Part shown: in pieces, positions 41,475-46,235 of the stretch | How positions within the stretch are numbered: the stretch's first letter is position 1 | Layout: every line of letters begins with the position of its first letter | From: CAYTLW01 sp964438735 | Lineage (GTDB): Bacteria > Myxococcota_A > UBA9042 | DNA: 46,235 nt | Assembly (NCBI GenBank): GCA_964438735.1 | Contig: CAYTLW010000056.1 | Coordinates: forward strand, 1 to 46,235 | Direction: 5' to 3' | The notes under the pieces: generated by a model | What the model was told of the DNA's origin: nothing | Seen by the model: only the letters and a program-made list of their open reading frames with translations | The model's database searches: none | Translations under genes and position numbers: made by a program

Positions 41475-41692
41475 CAGCTGCCCCCCGTGACCGAGCGCAG
41501 GCCCTTGAGCAGGAGCAGGGTCCATGGCAGGCCGTGAAAGGCGAGGTCGAACCAGTCGATGGGTCGCTTCAGGGTGCCGGAAAAGAGCATCTGCAGCTTC
41601 TCGACGATGTGCGGCGGCGCAAATGGCGCCAGGCCCAACGTCAGGCAGGCGATGATCAGCAGGGTCCAGGGGAGTTTATCCAGCAGGTGCAT
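41474..41692 (-). CDS. Small membrane protein, RND-transporter-associated type
   Basis: 72 residues: MHLLDKLPWTLLIIACLTLG, then FAPPHIVEKLQMLFSGTLKR, PIDWFDLAFHGLPWTLLLLK. Two hydrophobic segments flank a polar loop with EKL and DWFDL(x)HG, a pattern of short proteins often labelled RND transporter though they are too small to transport. Overlaps the selenoprotein start by TGATG, so expression is coupled. Function unknown. Confidence 0.75.
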   Translation of the reverse strand: MHLLDKLPWTLLIIACLTLGLAPFAPPHIVEKLQMLFSGTLKRPIDWFDLAFHGLPWTLLLLKGLRSVTGGS

Positions 41693-41764
41693 GAGCGCGG
41701 CTCCGTGGGTTGGAGTCTATGCCAGGAGTGCTTTGGGGGGCGGAAGTGTTACGCCGCTGTCATC

Positions 41765-41812
41765 AACACCGCTGCCTTCCACGCTGCTGCCTTCCACGCT
41801 CCCGGGGCGGAT
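41765..41812. repeat. 15-bp tandem repeat (CACGCTGCTGCCTTC)
   Basis: About three units with small changes (AACACCGCTGCCTTC, CACGCTGCTGCCTTC, CACGCTCCCGG) in the 154-bp divergent region before the ATG at 41847. Intergenic; could shift promoter spacing by slippage. Confidence 0.75.
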
Positions 41813-41846
41813 GGTAGGTTCGGCGCCGGCCGACCTGGAGGACACC

Positions 41847-42566
41847 ATGTCTGTACTGCCGCCTCAGCTGCCCCACGGCGAGCTCCGCGAGTTGCTGCCG
41901 GACGTCTTCATGGTCACCGGCGCCACGCGCCCGGTATTCGGCGGCCAACAGCTCGCCTTCAGCCGCAACATGACCGTCATCCGCCACGGCGAAGAGCTCA
42001 CCCTGGTCAATACGCTGCGCCTGGATGAAGCCGGGCTGGCGCGCCTGGACGAGCTGGGGCGGGTGGTCAACGTGGTCAAGCTCGGCAGCTATCACGGTCG
42101 TGATGACGCCTTCTACATCGGCCGTTACGGCGCGAGAATGTGGGCGTTTGCGGGGATGCCCCACGAGCGCGGCGTGGTCACGGAGCGCGAGTTGCTGCCT
42201 GGGGGAGAGATGCCCTTCGAAGGGGCGACGGCGTTCGTATTCGAGACCTCATCGTCGGTCGAAGGATTGCTGTTGGCGGAGCGCCATGGCGGCGTGCTGA
42301 TGTCTTGCGACAGCCTCCAGAACTGGGCCGATGGGGCCGATGAGTTCTTTGATGAAGCGACGGCGGCGTCCATGGCGCAGTTGGGGTTCTTTCGCAAGGC
42401 TGGTGTGGGGATTGGCTGGTTGAATATGTCGAAGCCGGAGGTTGTGGACTTTGTGCGGGTGAAGGAGCTGGGTTTTCGGCATCTGCTGAGTGCGCATGGG
42501 GCAGCGTTGTTGGATGAGGCGCACGCGGCGCTGAGCGCGACGTTCTCCGAGTTATTTGGGGTGTAG
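41847..42566 (+). CDS. MBL-fold-like protein, paralogue of 32739-33446
   Basis: 239 residues from ATG 41847 with GGAG upstream. Shared blocks with 32739-33446 are SRNMTVIRHGEELTLVNTLR, ELGRVVNVVKLG, HGRDDAFYIGRYGAR and CDSLQNW; it ends HLLSAHGAALLDEAHA. The C-terminal region differs most. It has the same changed metal-site pattern (HGxDD). Followed after one base by the TlpA/PEGA gene on the same strand. Confidence 0.7.
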   Translation: MSVLPPQLPHGELRELLPDVFMVTGATRPVFGGQQLAFSRNMTVIRHGEELTLVNTLRLDEAGLARLDELGRVVNVVKLGSYHGRDDAFYIGRYGARMWAFAGMPHERGVVTERELLPGGEMPFEGATAFVFETSSSVEGLLLAERHGGVLMSCDSLQNWADGADEFFDEATAASMAQLGFFRKAGVGIGWLNMSKPEVVDFVRVKELGFRHLLSAHGAALLDEAHAALSATFSELFGV

Positions 42567-42567
42567 C

Positions 42568-44850
42568 GTGGGCGCTGTACCGGCCGGGTCCTCGCCGAGC
42601 AGGGTGCTGATCGCCGCGCTGCTCGTGGCATGGGTCCTGCCTGCCTCCGCCCACGCAGCGGACCGGCTGGACATCGACGGATGGCTGCGCAAACCCAACG
42701 TCCGGTTGCTCGCCGTGGACTTCTATTCGCTGGACTGCGGCCCCTGCGTGCGGGCGATGCCGGACTGGCGGCGCCTGGTCGACCGCTACGATCCCAAGGG
42801 GCTGCGGTTGTTGGTGGTGCGCAACGCCGATGATGGGCGGTGCCCATCTCTGCCATGGAAGCCCCACCGCGCCTTCTGCGACGACGAAGCTGGAACGCTG
42901 CAGAAGCGCTTCGGGGTGACCGGCTTTCCAGCGGCGTTCTTGTGGAACTGGCGCGGCGAGCTGCTGGTCCGCAACGGCGCCCACGTGGCCGAGGTGCGGG
43001 CGGCGGTTCAGAAGCATATGAAGAACGAGTCGCGGGCGCTGGTGCTCGCGGGTCGCGGCGCCAGGGCTGCGCTGATCCCGCAGGTGCGCGACGAGCTGCG
43101 CCGGGCGGGTAAGTTCGACGTGCTGGCGGGCCCGGAAGACGGGCCGCTCTTCGACAAATTGCGAAAGAAGTATAGCGGCTTGAAGTACGCCGGCAGCGAC
43201 GGCCGATGCGACCGGCTCGGCCAGGCCCTGCCGGCCAACGCGGTCATCAAGGTCCAGGTGCATGGGGGCCGACAGCGATCGCTGACGTTGGAGATGGCCT
43301 CCCTGCGAGGCACTTGCCTGGGCGCCGGCAAAGCTCCGTGGTACCCCAACCGGCCGGGGAGGAGCGTCGCAGAGGCGGTCTCGGATCTGCTCGACCGTCT
43401 TCGTTTGCCAGAGTTGCAGTGGCCGGTTGGCCGGGCGGCCAGCGCCGCGCCGGTCAAGGAACGAGAGCGCCGCGACCGTGGCATGGCGGACTGGACTCCG
43501 GGCGCGGCAGATCTGGCCTTGGTGTCCTTTCAGTCCACGCCGGCGGGCGCCATGGTCATGGTGGATGGCAAGGCTGCGTGCCAGACCCCGTGCAGCAAGG
43601 CGGTGCCCGCAGGCTCCCATCGGGTGGCGATGCACCTGCCCCAGTACGCAGCCCGTGAACGCACGGTACGCTTCGTGGACAAGCAGCGGGTGCGGTGGCG
43701 GCTGGAACCGGAGTTCGCGCTCGTCAGCGTGCGCACCAGACCCGAGGGCGTGCCCATCAAGCTGGATGGCAAGCTGATCACGGCTCATGACCGGCATCGA
43801 GTCTCTGCCGGGGCGCACGTCATCGAGGCGGGAGACAGCTGCCACGCGTCACATAACAAGACGGTTGTGTTCAAGCGTGGAGAGAGACGGGAAGTGGTGC
43901 TGCGCCCGGCGCAGCGACCCGCGGCAGTGCTGGTGGCAGCACGCGCGGCCCACGGAGACGTTCGGGCGAGCGTGTACGTCGATGGGCGAAAAGTGGGAAC
44001 CACTTTCAATACCTTGAAGGTGCCGATGTGCAGCCGGATTCTGGAAGTGCGCCACCCGGCGCACGGTCGCGTTCGCAAGGCCTTGTCGCTGCGCGAACGC
44101 AAGCTCACGCGCATTGACCTGCGCTTCCCGGTGGCCGCCAGGAAGGCGCGAGTGCCAGTGCGTCGCACGCCTGTCCGACGCGCGCCACCTCGCAGTAAGC
44201 GCAAGGACGCTTCGTCGTGGCGCAATCCGGATACCTGGGACGAGAATCAAAAGAACGAGGACTCGGGGCCGTCGTACTGGGACATGCCCGCTTGGTGGGG
44301 CACTTTCGTGTTGCGGCTGGAGTATGGAAGCGGGGGATTCGGCACCAGGCCGGAAACCGACGGCCTCGGCGACCCAAAGTCTGATTCGCTCAACTTCCAG
44401 AGCAATACCTTGTCTTTCGAGATCTGGCGAAGCTTTGCGTTTATCCCCACAGACGGGCCGATCACCATCGGCGGGACCACGTGCGGATTCCAGGTCGTGT
44501 CACCCCTGAACGACCCTGCCGCAGACGTCGGCACGGTGGGCTCGATGTTTGCCGGGTTGCCCATCGGCGTTGCAGTACGCCTCAGTCGTCTGGTTGTCTA
44601 TGCCGAATACAGTTGGCTGACGCATCTGGCCATGGGGACGCCCTTGACGGGCGTTGGCGCCATCCTGGTGCTGGGCGGCCATGACTACAAACGCGGCCTG
44701 CCCTTTTTAGTGCCGGCATTGTCCGCCCGCTGCACCTGGGCAAGCGCTCGCACCCAGGAACCCTACAACCGGGACCCCTACGACATACTGGGTAGCGGCT
44801 TTTGCGGTGTTGGCCTGCTGTGGGGTGGCGGACTGTTCTCGAATCGATAG
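42568..44850 (+). CDS. Exported thioredoxin-like (TlpA-type) protein with PEGA domains
   Basis: 760 residues from GTG 42568. Signal peptide (LIAALLVAWVLPASAHA) precedes a thioredoxin fold with active site YSLDCGPCVRAMPDW (Cys57 and Cys60, CGPC) and cis-Pro region FGVTGFPAAFLWNWRG. After about 150 residues of unassigned sequence come PEGA-type repeats (FQSTPAGAMVMVDGKAACQT; VRTRPEGVPIKLDGKLI; ASVYVDGRKVGTTFN), then a basic linker. It ends in a beta-rich C-terminal domain (PITIGGTTCGFQVVSPLNDP) that could be a barrel. Likely periplasmic/outer-membrane associated and active on disulfides. Whether it acts on the selenoproteins nearby is not shown. Confidence 0.8.
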   Translation: MGAVPAGSSPSRVLIAALLVAWVLPASAHAADRLDIDGWLRKPNVRLLAVDFYSLDCGPCVRAMPDWRRLVDRYDPKGLRLLVVRNADDGRCPSLPWKPHRAFCDDEAGTLQKRFGVTGFPAAFLWNWRGELLVRNGAHVAEVRAAVQKHMKNESRALVLAGRGARAALIPQVRDELRRAGKFDVLAGPEDGPLFDKLRKKYSGLKYAGSDGRCDRLGQALPANAVIKVQVHGGRQRSLTLEMASLRGTCLGAGKAPWYPNRPGRSVAEAVSDLLDRLRLPELQWPVGRAASAAPVKERERRDRGMADWTPGAADLALVSFQSTPAGAMVMVDGKAACQTPCSKAVPAGSHRVAMHLPQYAARERTVRFVDKQRVRWRLEPEFALVSVRTRPEGVPIKLDGKLITAHDRHRVSAGAHVIEAGDSCHASHNKTVVFKRGERREVVLRPAQRPAAVLVAARAAHGDVRASVYVDGRKVGTTFNTLKVPMCSRILEVRHPAHGRVRKALSLRERKLTRIDLRFPVAARKARVPVRRTPVRRAPPRSKRKDASSWRNPDTWDENQKNEDSGPSYWDMPAWWGTFVLRLEYGSGGFGTRPETDGLGDPKSDSLNFQSNTLSFEIWRSFAFIPTDGPITIGGTTCGFQVVSPLNDPAADVGTVGSMFAGLPIGVAVRLSRLVVYAEYSWLTHLAMGTPLTGVGAILVLGGHDYKRGLPFLVPALSARCTWASARTQEPYNRDPYDILGSGFCGVGLLWGGGLFSNR

Positions 44851-44916
44851 CGTCGTCGCTGGCAGCCGCACCAAACGCTCGCCGCCGTCGCCTTGCCGCC
44901 GCGCGTGCGCCAGACT

Positions 44917-46044
44917 TCACGAATCGGCAACTGGAGCGCGTCTTGTCTCGGCAGCCCCCTGCCCCAACACCCCCACAATCTGCCCATCGTCCACCACCAC
45001 CAGCCGGTAGCCTTCAGCCATTCTCGCCGCGACCTCATCGCCCAGGTCTTCCGGGCGCAACACGACCACTTTCGCCGCCCCACCCGGCCCATCCAGCGCC
45101 CGCTGCCACCGCGGATCGTGCACCGGCACGCCCGCTCGACTGCGTTGCACAGGTCGGGGCGCCACCTCGCGGATGACCCGCCGCGTGATGCGTTCCAGCT
45201 TCTCCACCGGCAACGCCTCCACCGACAGCGCCCACGGCTCTCCGTCGATGCCGCCGCCTTCGGCCAGCCAGCGGCGGGTGCGGGCGTCGTCCTTCAGCGG
45301 CAGCCGACCAGCGGCGAGTTGGCGCCTCGTGAAGTGCTCCGGCCCCAGGACCAGGTGCAGCTCCAGCGGCCCCAGGTCGAACGATTGCAGCTGGTCGGCG
45401 AAGGTCTGCGCGATCAGGCGCCCGGCCGGGTCATGGTCGACGATGCCCACCAGGTGAATCGTCTTTCGACGACTGAATCCGGCCAGGTCCACGGCCGCGC
45501 GCACCTGCCTGGCGGTGAACTCCGAAGTGCACGCTGACGGCATGCCACCAAGGGCCAGGAACGACACCCCAAGGCGCTTGTGCAGGCGAAGCAGCAGCCG
45601 GATCTGGCCCGCCTTCTCGGCGAAGAGCAGCACCTGCGGCCGGGCGATGCCGATGCCGCGGTTGCGCCAGTTCTCATCGGTGAAGCCGAAGTCTGCGTAG
45701 TCGAACAGCCGCAGCCCCTCGATGAGCTCTGCGAGCAGTCGACTCGTCGCCCGAGCGGGCGCCTTGCGTTGGCGGTGCCTGACGGGGATGCGCGACCAGG
45801 CCGGCTTGACGTGGCGGTACCAGAAGGTGCGCACGTTGCCCTGGATTTCGGGCTCCCGCCCGGCGCGGATGTTCTGCCAGACCTGGTAGATGATGTTCTT
45901 GATGAGCCGGGCGGTGACCACCTTGCCGGTGTCGCGCGAGCCGAAGTGGGTGATGAGTTCTTCGGCGGACATGGTGCGGATGTCGGCGTCGTGGTGGTGG
46001 ATGCCGGCGTCTTGGAGGAGGGTGATTTGTACATGGTTTTGCAT
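44917..46044 (-). CDS. Orphan topoisomerase VI subunit A/Spo11-like protein
   Basis: 375 residues from ATG 46044. The N-terminal half has a winged-helix-like region with VRTFWYRHVKPAWSR: R72 and Y76 align with the R-x-x-x-Y of Topo VI-A/Spo11, where Tyr attacks DNA. A Toprim domain follows: E143 in LLFAEKAG, GGMPSACTSEFTARQ, and D203-x-D205 in IVDHDPAGRL. These are the metal-binding acids of the family. The C-terminal 120 residues (EALPVEKLERITRRVI; RLVVVDDGQIVGVLGQ) are not recognised. No ATPase (VI-B) partner is visible up to the window edge 190 bp upstream. Orphan A-like proteins (Mini-A) are known in bacteria; a strand-breaking or inactive role is open. Confidence 0.72.
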   Translation of the reverse strand: MQNHVQITLLQDAGIHHHDADIRTMSAEELITHFGSRDTGKVVTARLIKNIIYQVWQNIRAGREPEIQGNVRTFWYRHVKPAWSRIPVRHRQRKAPARATSRLLAELIEGLRLFDYADFGFTDENWRNRGIGIARPQVLLFAEKAGQIRLLLRLHKRLGVSFLALGGMPSACTSEFTARQVRAAVDLAGFSRRKTIHLVGIVDHDPAGRLIAQTFADQLQSFDLGPLELHLVLGPEHFTRRQLAAGRLPLKDDARTRRWLAEGGGIDGEPWALSVEALPVEKLERITRRVIREVAPRPVQRSRAGVPVHDPRWQRALDGPGGAAKVVVLRPEDLGDEVAARMAEGYRLVVVDDGQIVGVLGQGAAETRRAPVADS

Positions 46045-46050
46045 GTTGAA

Positions 46051-46078
46051 ATTATAGGTGATTTTCCGAATCAATCAA
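46051..46078 (-). promoter_or_regulatory. Sigma70-type promoter of the Topo VI-A-like gene
   Basis: On the minus strand, TTGATT (46078-46073), a 16-bp spacer, then a perfect TATAAT (46056-46051). The expected transcription start, about seven bases past the -10, coincides with the ATG at 46044, so the message would be leaderless. Alternatively translation starts at the ATG at 45972. Confidence 0.65.
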
Positions 46079-46094
46079 CAAAACCGTGATACCG

Positions 46095-46116
46095 AAAAGT
46101 CCACTAGTGGAGTTTT
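46095..46116. promoter_or_regulatory. 22-bp palindrome upstream of the Topo VI-A-like promoter
   Basis: AAAAGTCCACT / AGTGGAGTTTT, 10 of 11 pairs complementary with no loop, 17 bp upstream of the -35. A likely operator for a dimeric regulator; the gene itself or a neighbour beyond the edge could be controlled. The absence of a loop argues against a terminator. Confidence 0.55.
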
Positions 46117-46235
46117 TGTGGTGAATGGGGCCTGGTTTCTCGAAAGGCGGACAGAGTGAGCTGGCCATGAGGCCACGATGACCCTCTTTGGGATCAATCG
46201 CGGCAGGGCTTCGCCAGGCTCTCGAGAATCGATTC

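Noticed and set aside
41474..41692. Functional RND efflux pump
   Set aside because: 72 residues and two membrane segments are far too small; the label only reflects family naming.
1..46235. TGA reassigned to Trp or Gly genome-wide (codes 4 or 25)
   Set aside because: Most genes here end at TGA, often in tight ATGA/GTGA/TGATG overlaps with the next start, so TGA works as a stop.

Overview
This is a GC-rich, gene-dense scaffold segment from a draft or metagenome assembly: two runs of exactly 100 N (10575-10674 and 18088-18187) are scaffold gaps. The gene content points to a free-living Myxococcota/Bradymonadota-type (former Deltaproteobacteria) bacterium with an anaerobic or facultative energy metabolism. 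Signs of this are proteins ending in a Cys-hydrophobic-Arg tail like the MYXO-CTERM sorting signal (19508-20338, 39278-40744), many lipoproteins with Asp/Ala/Gly-rich linkers, an Rnf complex linked to pyruvate:ferredoxin oxidoreductase, and selenoproteins. No tRNA, rRNA, CRISPR array, transposase or phage gene was recognised.

Layout. 1-9981 (minus strand) is one energy-conservation operon in the order rnfB - PFOR - rnfC - rnfD - rnfG - rnfE - rnfA (rnfA runs off the left edge). It joins pyruvate oxidation, which makes reduced ferredoxin, to the ferredoxin:NAD+ ion pump that consumes it. 10351-22203 carries envelope genes: a murein-endopeptidase-like lipoprotein with a 15-bp minisatellite, a SulP-STAS-cyclic-nucleotide transporter coupled to a transglutaminase-like gene, a P-domain/fibrinogen-like secreted protein, a Tat-exported molybdopterin lipoprotein, a CxxCH protein, and a DUF3570 / heme-like lipoprotein / DUF4266 group. 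23071-25175 is a Tat-subunit/GMC oxidoreductase pair. 25218-29211 is a translationally coupled three-gene cassette: MttB-family methyltransferase, homocysteine S-methyltransferase and gamma-glutamyltransferase.

33443-41692 holds the most unusual content. At 36005-36376 a DCC-family (DUF393) thiol-disulfide oxidoreductase reads through only if two TGA codons are selenocysteine. They fall exactly on the two Cys of the family's DGxCxxC motif, giving a UxxU site. At 40734-41474 a glycine/sarcosine/betaine reductase selenoprotein-B-family protein has one in-frame TGA at its U-P-Y-C site. Both have a short perfect hairpin with a 3-nt G-containing loop starting 10-11 nt after the UGA, as expected of a bacterial SECIS. 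The UxxU gene lies just upstream, on the same strand, of a HdrD-like iron-sulfur protein and an FAD pyridine-nucleotide oxidoreductase, suggesting a thiol/disulfide electron-transfer module.

The right end has a TlpA/PEGA protein and an orphan Topo VI-A/Spo11-like protein with its own promoter. A 28-bp dispersed repeat occurs five times, twice as a pair with an identical 64-bp period. Two diverged MBL-fold-like paralogues sit 9 kb apart. All functional assignments come from reading motifs in the sequence; no database search was run.
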